A stretch of DNA of 64,000 nt, from contig NW_020170437.1 in NCBI RefSeq assembly GCF_000524195.1, positions 381,525 to 445,524 of the forward strand, read 5' to 3'. Position 1 is the stretch's first letter, and each line of letters opens with the position of its first letter. Both the position numbers and the translations under genes were made by a program. This document shows positions 51,801 to 62,449 of this stretch, piece by piece. The stretch comes from Echinococcus granulosus (lineage: Eukaryota; Platyhelminthes; Cestoda; Cyclophyllidea; Taeniidae). A model generated the notes under the pieces. The model ran no database searches, was not told the DNA's origin, and saw only the letters and a list, made by a program, of their open reading frames with translations.

Positions 51801-54800
51801 AACCAGATTCGTCGCCAGGATGATGCAGAAACCATAGTAAGAACAGGTGACATGTTATGCCCAAGCAATTAAGTGACTTTCGCATTTACTAAGTTGAGTG
51901 AGAAATTTGGACTCAGGTGAAACTGTTTTAAAACTTATACATAGGCAAAATGCATAAATACATTCAGATTCTTACAATAAACGCAGAGACAGCTTCCGCT
52001 GTCACTACAAGCAATTCGTTATCCAGGCTTAAAATGGAGATGCGCATAATAACGTTCTGACAATCTCAATAACTGCTCACCTTTTACGAAAATACCACGG
52101 TCAATAGCCCATGCCATCAAATCAGCATGACACCATTCGAGATTGGTTAGGTGAGGAACAAGAAATCGTTGCAGGCACGCGAGGTCACGCACGGTGAGCC
52201 GTCTGTTCCACATGGAGGGAAATTGGTTTCCAAATTCTGGCAGACGAGGGAGGAGACGGCAAGCTCGAGCAAGATATAAGTTGTTAGCCAGGTTCATTCG
52301 AAGCCGCAAAGTTCGGTCTCGAAATTGGGGAACGAAATTCGATAAGTGTGGATGTTTTAAGCTAAATTTACCGCACACCCTGGAAATGAAAATGCTGAAA
52401 TGCCTCAAAAATAATGAAGATTACTTATCTGTTAGTCAGCCCTATTTATTTCACAAAAAACATCTTAAGCTATAGATCGCACGGCTACTGAAGTGTGCCA
52501 CCTGTAATATGAATATTCTTACTTGCAGGATTGGTGAATAAAGGAAAAGGCACCCATAAGGAAAAGTCCGAAATCGGTGGTTTTCATCATTTGACCTTCG
52601 TCATTAGGTTCCGATAGTTTTCCAAAAGACAACTCGTATATTAAATTCAGGTCGTTCAAATCATGACTAGTTGGTTGAGGGTTACAATTTGAGATACTGC
52701 TGAAACTTTAAAGGCACGTCTAAGAATGGGATAAAATTTGGTAAAATAGGAAGAAGGAAAAGCTTACAGATTACCCGTCAGTGAGAGGCTGCACAAAGCT
52801 TTATCTACAAGACGAAGAACAGAGACAAACACAATTTCCCATGAGCAGATTTCGGAGCTGACATATACGAAGTTTTCAGACATGAAGGGCCAGTTGAGAG
52901 GAGCAGAGGAAATTTGGCTTGCAAGAACGTTTGAAATGATTTGTGCAAGCAATTGCTGCGAAGGAAGGGCAAAACATTCGCACCAAGACAGCAAGCAGAG
53001 TTGAGCAAGAAGGATTTCCGTTTTCTCACTTCGCGGTACGCTAAGAAGATGGGTAAGGAAGCCACCGAAAAATTTCTCCAGTGGTAATAATGAGGTTTCA
53101 CCGAGTTTTGACACTAATTCAGACTAAAAAAGTGATGTGGAGTCGTCAGTGAATGCATAGTGGTGACCGTAATTACATTACATGGTGAATTATGTTAATT
53201 TTGTACCAGTTATTGAAAACAAACGCACATCAAAAAATATATCCATTATGGGCAGATTTTCCATGAACGAGAACAGAGAACTAAGCGGAATCTCTAAGCC
53301 GGTTGAAAGCCTCACAGATTCTGAAAGGCAGTGCGTCGTCAAGACAGTGTTAAGACAACGGACAGAAAGAATTCGTAATTCTTCATCACCAAATTCACTT
53401 AGGCGTCGAATACACTCTTCTCCAAATACTTCACATGGACATACATCGGCCACTTTGGCCTAAAACGAATTCACGTCATGTACGAGTTGGCATACATTAA
53501 AAAGTATGGAAAAGTCCGAAGGCATAGTCCCATCCATGGTATTTTGATTTAAAGGAAGAGGTATCTCATAAATAGAGAACCGATGATATCGAGTACCTCG
53601 TACTTCCGGAATGAATAAGAAAATATTACCAACCCTATGAAGAGAAATGCTAGGGCTGACAAATGAAGAAGTAGCCAATTAAAACCAGAATTCAAAACTT
53701 TTACAAGGCCACTGAAATCACACTTTTGGTCAAAGTTTCAAGTACAAAATATTTTTCTCGCAACAAATACCCAAGCTTTCCACTTGGTGATTTAAACTTT
53801 TACAAATTTCTTGGTATTTTGAATAAAAAGTTAATTATTTGATCCGACAGAACTCTCTTATTAATTCGATTCGTTAGCCCATTCCACATTGATATAATCG
53901 TGTATGACATGGTGGTGTAGAACCACAGTAAGCTGTTCGCCTGATTTAGACCGGTATTTTCTGGAGTTTCTTTGCTGATTTGTTATAATTAATGTATATT
54001 TGGCACGACATGTGTACTTGGCAGCCAACCGTCAGTTAGGTCACGTTCTTATAGGCTAAGTTAAAGTACAGCCGGCAATGATGAATAAACCACTCTTGTT
54101 ACCAGAGGTTTTCTTATTAATTTACTGTAACGTAAATGATTACCCGTTACATAGCAATGTTTAATTTGTGATTTGAGTGTTTACCACTTCACAAACTCAG
54201 TTGAATAGAATTTTGTAAATTCGCAGTCAAGTCCGTGTAATAGAAGTAGGATGTTGACTATGCATTACGGTTCCCTCCGTAACCGATAAGGTACTAGAAC
54301 AACTATGCAGGCTGGTCAAATTAATATTGCTGTTACCATGCAGTCACCAAACGGGCAGCTTCTTCACAGTGTACGTGATAGCACTAAAATTGCAGGGCAG
54401 CGGCACTACATCTCGCAGTCATTGCTCTCACCATCTTTCCTAGGGTGTTAATCATTCTCACCCTGAACGGGTCCAACAAATGTCCTTTCAAAAGAGTGCA
54501 AGCAATTTCAAAAAGGGATTTGCCGCTGCGTAAGTTCATAAGTGTCAGGCTTTCATCCATTACTAGGGGCGTTTTGATGGGCCTGAGTTTCCTTGGGTTC
54601 TTTGCTTCAATCAAGTACACGGAACGCCTCCAACGGGAGCACTGGCGGAAGAAACGTGAAATACTACGCCAGAGGGAAACATCCGAACGTGGCTCGTGAC
54701 TTCAACTGTGGTCCTTCTTCACTGTTTTGTAGCAGATCACCTCTGCTTTTCAGAATTGTGGGATGGAAAGTCCTACTAATAAATGCACATAGTGAGCCCG

Positions 54801-54888
54801 TGTTTTGCCTGAACAAAAGTGCGTACCCAACCCTGTCAATATTTCCTGCGGGCTCTAACAGCGTAATTGGGAACAAGTGCTTCAACAT
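39883..54888 (-). CDS. Large helix-rich protein of unknown family, 20-exon model
   Basis: I do not recognise the family. Exons, 5' to 3' on the minus strand: 54888-54827, 54699-54462, 53459-53229, 53123-52768, 52699-52523, 52379-52081, 51779-51722, 51507-51367, 51040-50990, 50956-50936, 50829-50796, 50762-50520, 50448-50335, 50160-50118, 50034-50001, 49163-48821, 45753-45341, 42276-41925, 41380-41206, 40268-39883. All join in phase and total 3771 nt, about 1256 residues. The product is dominated by Leu-rich amphipathic helices in HEAT/ARM-like style (for example VVQSLALLLLPR, VLPRLLRQVSKLIEDSD). There is no signal peptide, convincing transmembrane segment or catalytic motif. Exon 1, its donor, and the 43-nt and 34-nt exons near 50.0-50.2 kb are the weakest parts. 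A scaffold role would be typical of such repeats but is a guess. Confidence 0.7.
42277..45340 (-). other. Long intron of the helical-protein gene
   Basis: A 3.06 kb intron whose flanking exons join in phase 2 (AG|T). No inserted gene or clear repeat copy was recognised. A weak tRNA-like stretch near 43139-43200 was examined and rejected. Confidence 0.55.
45754..48820 (-). other. Long intron of the helical-protein gene
   Basis: A 3.07 kb intron between in-phase exons ending LLDQ and starting LMDLVDEE. ORFs inside are short and lack domain or splice support. Nothing else was recognised. Confidence 0.55.
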
Positions 54889-54994
54889 TCCGTGCTACAA
54901 ACGCGAAATAGCAAGCACTAACTACTTGGTACCACGGCGAAAAATTACTTACGATTAATTAGCTTCTAATGCCTGCAAGTTCAACAAATCAAGT

Positions 54995-55000
54995 TTTATT
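54995..55000 (-). terminator. Poly(A) signal of the ERI1-like gene
   Basis: AATAAA on the minus strand, about 120 nt past the TAA stop. It lies only about 100 nt before the acceptor preceding the ATG of the next gene on the same strand. Confidence 0.5.
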
Positions 55001-55119
55001 AACAGACGCAACAACTGCTTAAATGACAAACCGTGACACTACGCGAAGCATATTGTATCAAGTCCGAAATTTTGCAGTTTTTACCAGCATCACAGTGTGC
55101 AAAAATACGCAGATGTCCG

Positions 55120-55852
55120 TTAACTTAAAATAATGCGGTTCAGAAGGGCCGCAGTGTTTCGGGCGTCGGCGATGCCACTGTGAGGTCGACCCCTGAAGGT
55201 GAGTCCAGCAGCATTTAGCGCATCCTGGAGACAGCCCTGGAACCCCTGCTTTGGCCCTATTTGACCAGCTGCACACCATTGCTACAACAAATTCATGGAT
55301 ATATTTTATAGCCTACCTTAAACACGGCCTTTAAATCGATTCTAGTAAGTAAATCCACCGGAAAAGACAGTTGTTTTCGTTGGCACTCATTCCAAAGGCA
55401 TGTGCGAATGTCCCAGTCTACTGTTCCACAATCACAAGTCAAGCTCACCAGTCCAGGTGACGAAGACAGCAGCGTTTGGACTATCCAACTTAAAGGCGCA
55501 ATTAAGTTCTTTTTTCTTTAGTTTTAGCCAGTTTTCGAACTCCTTCAAAACATGCCGCAAGTCAGTAGATGTATCCACAGTTCGCTGGAAAGTGGTTCCC
55601 ATAGGAGTTATAGCAAACCTGGGAGATCCCAGTTAGTTTTTTGCAGAAATCGCTGAGTATGGGACTTTCAGTCGGTCGAACGTATCGATGAAATTCCTCA
55701 ATGATCTGTCCGGTTTCCGCCCGAACTACCACCACAGGGAACTCAACTGGACCATACACGTGCCATTCCCAACTTACTTATTTCCGCCTTAGTGTCAGAT
55801 TTTGGTTTTATGTCACACGTGGATTCAAAATCTAAAACAAAGTACCAGTGTA
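55120..55852 (-). CDS. ERI1-type DEDDh 3'-5' exoribonuclease
   Basis: ERI1 relatives trim 3' ends of small RNAs, histone mRNA or rRNA using two metal ions. Five exons on the minus strand: about 55852-55778, 55746-55619, 55584-55449, 55420-55317, 55281-55120. Seen in order: YFVLDFESTCD (the DxE metal ligands), EIIEFPVVVV, RPTESPILSDFCKKLTGISQ, VTWTVDWDIR (third acidic residue), DLKAVFK, and GRPHSGIADARN (catalytic His and last Asp). Every exon junction keeps phase. Introns are 31, 34, 28 and 35 nt. The 5' end is unresolved: the frame stays open upstream of 55852, but I found no convincing start exon, so the model is 5'-partial. Next gene downstream in tandem: the large helical protein. Confidence 0.87.
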
Positions 55853-56484
55853 CTACAAGCTGGGTAAAATGAACCAAATCACTTTGATCTGTCTTCGAAG
55901 ATAAAATAGCAGGAGGCACAACATGATGTACACAACCAAGAGATCTAAAATATGGGAGCGTTATTCACTTGACTAATACTCTGCAAGTCTCAAAGTTTGT
56001 TCCATTGATCTAAAACTGATAAAGTTACATGGATTTGACGCGTACTTAATTCAGTCCCTGGTCCTGCGGAGAACCACATCCAAGTCCAGAAGGTCAAGTG
56101 TTTTAACTGCCCGCTAGAGTTGGCCAATGGTTTATCAGTATAGGCAACTAGTAAAACGACCTCGAATTACTATGTGCATGGAAGGAATTGAAGAATATCT
56201 AGCGCCATCAACCGAATTTGTCCTAAACAGATGGTACTTAGGTAAATGATTATATGCTTCTAAAGGGATACTACAAAGGACTAGGAGATAATTACACGTA
56301 ATTATACTGAAGCATATGTAGGGCAATACTCGTTGATTTCCTCTTCCCTAGTCTTCGTACTCTTAGAACACCTAGCTCCATTCGACTTAGACATGTTTAT
56401 TCGGTTAAGTGGAAAGGAGAATAAAGTACAAGTTCAGGGGTTATGGACGCTGAAGCTACCTCCTGGTTACTCGACATTTAATTA

Positions 56485-56675
56485 GCGTCCCGAGACTACC
56501 TGAAGACGAAAGAAGACACAATACTCGGGCGGAATATATATTCAGCACGGAGAAGGTGTCTGGGCTATTGGCACGGCCCAAAAGGCCAGCCCACCCAGCG
56601 AGGTACAAGGGAGTTGATTCAAAGTTCAAAAGTGGCGCCTCACCAGAACCGAGGGGTAAACCACTATCGTATTAC
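56485..56675 (+). repeat. Dispersed repeat, well-preserved copy (family R1)
   Basis: About 191 nt, collinear with 14601-14795 and by eye roughly nine bases in ten identical. Small differences include a shorter middle (agaatatatattcagcac here against agaatatatgtattcggc) and agggagttgattcaaagt here against agggggctaattcgaagc. It serves with that copy as the reference for the family. Confidence 0.8.
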
Positions 56676-58189
56676 ATTTACGCCTTATTCACGAGGTTCG
56701 ACTCGTATGCCCGCCTCCTCTCTAAAGGAAACATTAAAACAACGTAAAAATTACAAATAGGCCACTCTACCGGATAAAAAACTTCCGTCTCTATTCATGA
56801 ACTTAATAGGCACGTTTGATCGTAGGATGGGCAAGACCACGGAGTTGTACGTAGTCTACACATATGTGAGTCATCTAATACTTCCCTAGTTTATTGGAAT
56901 GGAAATTTTCAAAACAATAGCTTTGATTAAGTCACGACTCTATTTAAAATACATTAGGAATGCTGATGGATAGCTAGATTTATTTGACTTTACCTTATCG
57001 AAACAAAGAATTCAAACGTATCAACCGCTCTGAAGAAGAGCTATCGTTTTTGCCTTTTGCGTGTCAAAAGCTACAGACCCGTTTTTTTTCGTTAAAACGC
57101 TACGAAGTGGATTGTGCCGCATTATCGTTCCAATGTCGACTTCGGTTTTTTATCCTACCAAATATATGCATAACGGGTTCAGATAGATTATGAAAGGCAA
57201 TGATTAGTTTCTTCCGTCCAATTTTGCAAAATAAATTCGCCACCTTTGTCGGTAGTCTTTGGGCAGTATATATTACTTAGGTTGCTATGGGAATGTGTTA
57301 GAGGTTCTCAAATGGGAACCCATTGGCTCTCCTAACCTATTTCAGTGTGGTTTCATCACTTCATCTACTTCCGACTGGAGTCTCATGGGAATGCAGACAT
57401 TCCAATGAGATCTGTCCAGCTCCTCGTATTTTATTCGCAATTTAAAATTGCTTTAGTTGTAAAACAATGACTGTCAGTTTTTTTGCAATGCTGATATTTT
57501 TCGTGATCCTATAATGTCCCTTCCCGGCTTGATGTTTGGTTTTGTCTGTTTTTAAAGTGCTCTTGTTTTGTGCGTTTATATTTTGATAATCTTGAACTTC
57601 CCCGTAAGTGTTCACTTCCGTTGCCTTGCTGCTCATTCCTAGTGAAATTGCCTATCCTAAACTTTTGTAAGAAATACTGGTATTACTATCAAAATGAACT
57701 TATCACTAACTCTAAAATGGCGTTACGTAGGTGAAAGTGCTTTCAAACATAGCATATCCCCATTTCTATAAGAGTAAGTCACAATGTATCCATCACTGAA
57801 ATGCAAAATGGGATTTATTTCGGTTATAGCCTAAAAGGTGTGCGAGGGTCACTATGCCTATTGTGATTTCACTTATTTACAAATCCCTAAGTGACTATTT
57901 GTGCGCTATTTACACATATGTCAAATATGTCGAAACTCTAGATCCATTAGAAGTGCCAATAGGGATTAGTGACATTACAGTTACGTATCTCTTTCATTTA
58001 CATGGAAAGCCAATCACTGGCACGGTTGGCTCGTGGGTGTTTCCTTATAGTACCCCTTGTGTTGTGAGGACCGACGCCAGAGGTCGACCAAGGGGAGCAT
58101 TGGGGAATGACAATCAAATGGGGGAGATGCTATGTAATACGTGGGTTGATTAATTCTAAGTTTTGATAAAGGGGCCATTTTGGGTCTTC

Positions 58190-58334
58190 AGCATTGTAGC
58201 TCTGCGGGTTGGCCTAGCCTTCGTACCATGCCAGTGGCTCTAAGGCCTACTACATGTCGAATACATACATATATATGTATATTCTGCCCAAGTATAATGC
58301 TTCCTTTCGTTTTCAGGTAAGTTTAGGGCGCTAC
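58190..58334 (-). repeat. Dispersed repeat, inverted copy (family R1)
   Basis: Its reverse complement starts gtagcgccctaaacttacct and continues with gaaaacgaaag, cttgggcagaatatac, actggcatgg and ggccaacccgcagagctac. These correspond in order to the 14.6 kb copy. It includes a short (AT)-rich palindrome around acatatatatgt and lacks the 3' third of the repeat. Confidence 0.6.
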
Positions 58335-58407
58335 ATTACTACTTCTAAAGTCACAAGTATTTACTGGTTTTTAACCGTGAAACAAGTGAAGAGGTTGCAT
58401 TAGCTTA

Positions 58408-58413
58408 TTTAAT
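58408..58413 (-). terminator. Possible ATTAAA poly(A) signal of the serine protease gene
   Basis: ATTAAA on the minus strand about 70 nt past the stop codon at 58482. No nearer AATAAA was seen. It is a variant hexamer and unproven. Confidence 0.35.
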
Positions 58414-58481
58414 GGGCGGTACAACTAATCACAGTTTTTTGTGCAAATGGAAAGAGGGAGTCTACCGGGTTCGCAAGTGGC

Positions 58482-61400
58482 CTAGTTCTTCTTCATTGTT
58501 TCAGAAATCCAATCCGCAAATCTGACCACTCGTGTGAAAACGGCGGGATAACTCTGCGGTTTTTTAGCATGAATAGCAGATGTTACACCCGCAAGTAACC
58601 GCTCTCCTTCGAATTCACAAACCAGGGGGCCTCCACTATCACCCTAAAAGAGAGCAATATAAACAGACAACCTTATTACAATTGCCATCAACATCATTCG
58701 AAAGGCAAGCACTCAAACCTTAATCACTACTCTTCCTCATAAGTTTACACCAGAAATAGGAAAAAGCCTGACTGGCTTGGAGAGAGTCATTTGATCAGTC
58801 TGTATTGTGATCCATCACCAAAGCCCCTTTACACCAGCAGATGTGTAACTGACGTGACGCCTCGTTCAGACTGTGATTGGTGTCAACATTTGGGTTACCT
58901 TGATGTAGAATTCGTCTATTTTGGTGGAAATTTTGAGTGATAAAGTTTTGACAACAATATGACCCTGATTAGGACAGGACATCAGCAAGTGTAATTTAGT
59001 AGATGGTTTCTCACTAATATTTGTCCAAGGGATAGGACCAGCAAGCACTAGTTCCGTCATCTTTGTCAGCATTAAAAACGAGAAGAGTAAGCTTCAGAGG
59101 TGTGTTCTTATAGGTTTTATGTGTTTATTACTGAGTACTGGACATGCGGCTGAAGCAGGGTAAGAAAGTACAAAAAGAGTGTTTATTTGTCTAAAGAAAT
59201 AAGATAAAACAAAAGCGAATTTATGATCCCGGAAATGAATGAAATACTTGGAAACCATTTAATCGAAATAATGCTTTACTTTCGCTTGTTAAATTCATTT
59301 TCATGCTTAGATGATCACTAATGGGTTTATTTCCACAAGAGTTTTGGTTTTGTGGACTCGCTTACTACCTCTAGCACCGTTTTTCAAAACAAGGTTACTC
59401 TTTTGATATGATTATTTTTAAGTGGTGGTTTTTAATAAATTGACTATACATCAATGCGCCACTGCCATATCCAGTTTTTTTTTGGCGTTGTTAGTCACTT
59501 TAAAAAGCATTTCAGGAACTAATAATCACTGCCAATTATAAGAGAAAAGAAACGAATCGTCAGACATTTCACAGCAACAGTAAGAATTTCAGTCGTCGGT
59601 AGATAGATATCAATCAGCTAGCAGTGAAATCAACAGGGAATTAGAGCTTGGATACGGCTGTTGGCAGCAAATAAATATACATTTCCCACCATGTAAAGAT
59701 TCGTATACTACGCAAAGTGTATATCCCATGTCGCCAATGAAGCTGCTATTACGAAAGTGGAAACTTGTTGAACCATATTTGCATCTTCAGTCAGCTACTT
59801 TAAAGAGTTGAATAGCTCCACAAACGTTTGATCACATTTTGCAATGTGAAGTACTCACTGAGCAAACGCCCACATTCTTCTTGAAGTACCCGGCGCAGAA
59901 CTCACTGCTCTCGGTCAGGTTAATCGAGACCTTGTACATACTTCTGCACTTGTTCGGGTCAATGATTGGCATGTTGACCACTCTCATGTACATCTCCGGC
60001 GGACAGTTAATGCAGGCGCTTCCCCAACCAACCGCGGAACAATTCTGCACAGGTGAAAATGCAAAAGGAATGAAGCAATATAGAAATGTGCAATGAGATT
60101 CCTATCAAGTATGGTCGATTATGCTCTAAACCAAGAGCGTGACAGTTTCATTTCAATCTACAAAGAGTGTTGTTTTCCGTCTCACTGGCATGCCTGTCCT
60201 CCTTCGTAATGCTGTCGTGCACCTAAAGCCAATTGTGGACAGTGGCAAAACATAATGAGTATTTAATTCATGTGTCGAAGCTGTAGACACGATAAAAAGC
60301 ACTGACTCTTAACTGATGCCTAGAATATGAATATTAAGCATACCAATCACCTATGCTTCGTTAGAAATGTCGGTACAATGCAGTCAAAACTGTGAAGATG
60401 CAAAATACTTCGCTGCGGAATATTTATCACAGCACAAACAAGAATGAGAATCCGACTCCTTTCGTTCTATGCATCATCTTACCTGCCCTGTTTTAGGCCA
60501 AATTTTGCCTACTATATGAGGATTTGGAAGAGCTAGAAGGTCCAACGATTTCATTCGATGTACGAGAACATGCTCCTTCAGTTTCAACAAGGCGATATCG
60601 TTCTCGAGAAAGCCTGGAGCAATTTTTAAAATGGAATTATCTAGTGGTAGCTTTCCAACTGGCATAATCATTAGCAAGTTTTATAAAACGAATCATTTTG
60701 GATATATTATATGCCTCAATTAGTAAAGGAACCATTTTATTGATAACAATCTTGATATCTGTGCGTAAAATGCTAAAAATTCCACTGACAATATGCTGAA
60801 ATTAGCCTACTTACCCTCCACATAATCTGGATGAAGAATTATTTTCGCTAGGTGGTAGAAAGTCTGTGGCTTCCTGTATCCAAATAGCGTATTGAAAGCC
60901 CGATGGAAGAAGCCTTTCATGCGATCTATCACTGAAGGCTACGTAATAAAGGGAGTGAACATAGTACCATTCCTTAACCTCTCCATGATATTCACCAAGT
61001 CATCATATCAAGAGGTATGAGGACTGACGCTAAGAGGTAATAGATTAGTAAGCATAAAAATATATTCCCTGTTAATTAAAACTCAGTATTATATACACTG
61101 TTTGAGTATTAAGAAGTTCAAAGCATTTTTAAACAATACTTGAGTTATTTACTAATAATCTTTGCAAGATTTTCGATAGATTTCACAGTCTACTTATTTG
61201 ACGTGCCCAATTTGTTGGTAGAGGAACCACTCACCCTAAGCTTATCCGTGGCCATTCTTACGTGCCAAGCCTTGGGGTTCAGAAGACTAAAGTAATAAAA
61301 AGGCAGCTAATTTACTACCTTCTGTTCCAATAAACCACCATATTAAACAGAAAAGTGGATTTTTAAAGCCAATGGAAGCGCTGTTTTCTAAAACCCTTCT

Positions 61401-62449
61401 CCATTACCTTCTCATTCATTGCTGGACTAAACTGTCATATGAAACGTGAGGAGAAAAGTAATTCGTACTGTTGTATGCATTTATAAAATTCGCACTGGAA
61501 ATAATCAAAGAGGACTGTTAGGGATCAAAATGTTGTGTTGAAATAATTTCCCCATAGTGCACTAAGAACTGCATACAAAAAGTAAATACAAGCTTCGAAT
61601 GAGTCACTACAAATCTGCTTTTTAAATTTTTGACTGATAATATATCTCGCCTAAAATTTTAATAGCAAACATAGTCACAAAACCTGCGTTACTCTTCGTG
61701 GTATACTGTCATCAATTTATTGAGTTTTAAAGGGCAGCGAAGGGACTATCAACGGCCTACACCGATGTGTCCAATTCCACCCCGGGTGATGCCTTTCAAA
61801 CAAATGAATAAGTGGAAAAATGGACGGGACTTACGACACCTGCTTCCCATCGTCAGTGTAGGCGAACATGCAATGGGCGGCGGTCAGAATCCACCTTGGA
61901 GAAATCAGAGTGCCCCCACAAAAGTGCTCCACCCCACCGAAGATGCGCGAATAGATGTCGTTGCTCAGTTTGGCCTGAATGGACACGATGAAGGGGAACT
62001 CGTCCATTTCTGCTAACTCGCCGTTTATTATCCGACGAGTGCGGTGCAGCACCTCGTCGGGCTGGGACACTGAACACGCATATCAATAAAACGAATATTT
62101 TCCTATTATTAAATCATGCTCACAAACCTACTTCCTTGAAAGGTAAGGTAATTTTAGGGCACGAGAGATGTATGAGGAAGTAGACAAATATCACCATCGT
62201 GCATAAAAGAGTGCTTTCAAAATCCATGCTTACATATTGTAAGCAGATCTGATTGACGCTCCCAATACAAAGGTAAGTAACCCGTCTCCATACGAAAAAT
62301 TTGCCTGCACAATTTCCACAAAAGGTAATCTGTGGATTATCTTTCCAAGAACGACGTGGTGTGAGTGTGTCACTGCTAGAAATACGAGTAGGTCCAACCA
62401 ACGCAAGGCTTAAGCTGAATGTCAATTTTCCCATCAGTAATGCCTTCAT
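58482..62449 (-). CDS. Secreted S1A (chymotrypsin-fold) serine protease
   Basis: Six exons on the minus strand: 62449-62305, 62069-61840, 60938-60815, 60658-60483, 60044-59859, 58643-58482. All join in phase, giving about 340 residues. A signal-peptide-like start (MKALLMGKLTFSLSLALVG) is followed by a pro-segment ending RR, then the activation site IINGELAEMDEFPF. Catalytic His is in TAAHC (about residue 114), Asp in ENDIALLKL (about 187), Ser in GDSGGPL (about 290). FCGG/AHC, QNC/LVC and the CRSMY...EFC pair keep three standard disulfides. S1-site positions are unusual: Gly at 189, Ala215-Ile216 in place of Trp-Gly, and no Cys220. Exon 1 fits only with a GC donor (cag|gcaaat), so it is the least certain exon. 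Specificity may be elastase-like or atypical. Confidence 0.9.

Larger units (their letters stand above)
55853..58407. other. Intergenic DNA between the exonuclease and protease genes
   Basis: Contains the unresolved 5' end of the ERI1-like gene at its left edge and two copies of repeat R1 (one per strand). A 99-codon ORF at 57854-58153 starts at ATG but has no domain or splice support. No other gene is seen. Confidence 0.5.

Noticed and set aside
57854..58153. 99-codon ATG-started ORF near 58 kb
   Set aside because: No family likeness, no upstream or downstream exon signals, and it sits beside repeat DNA.
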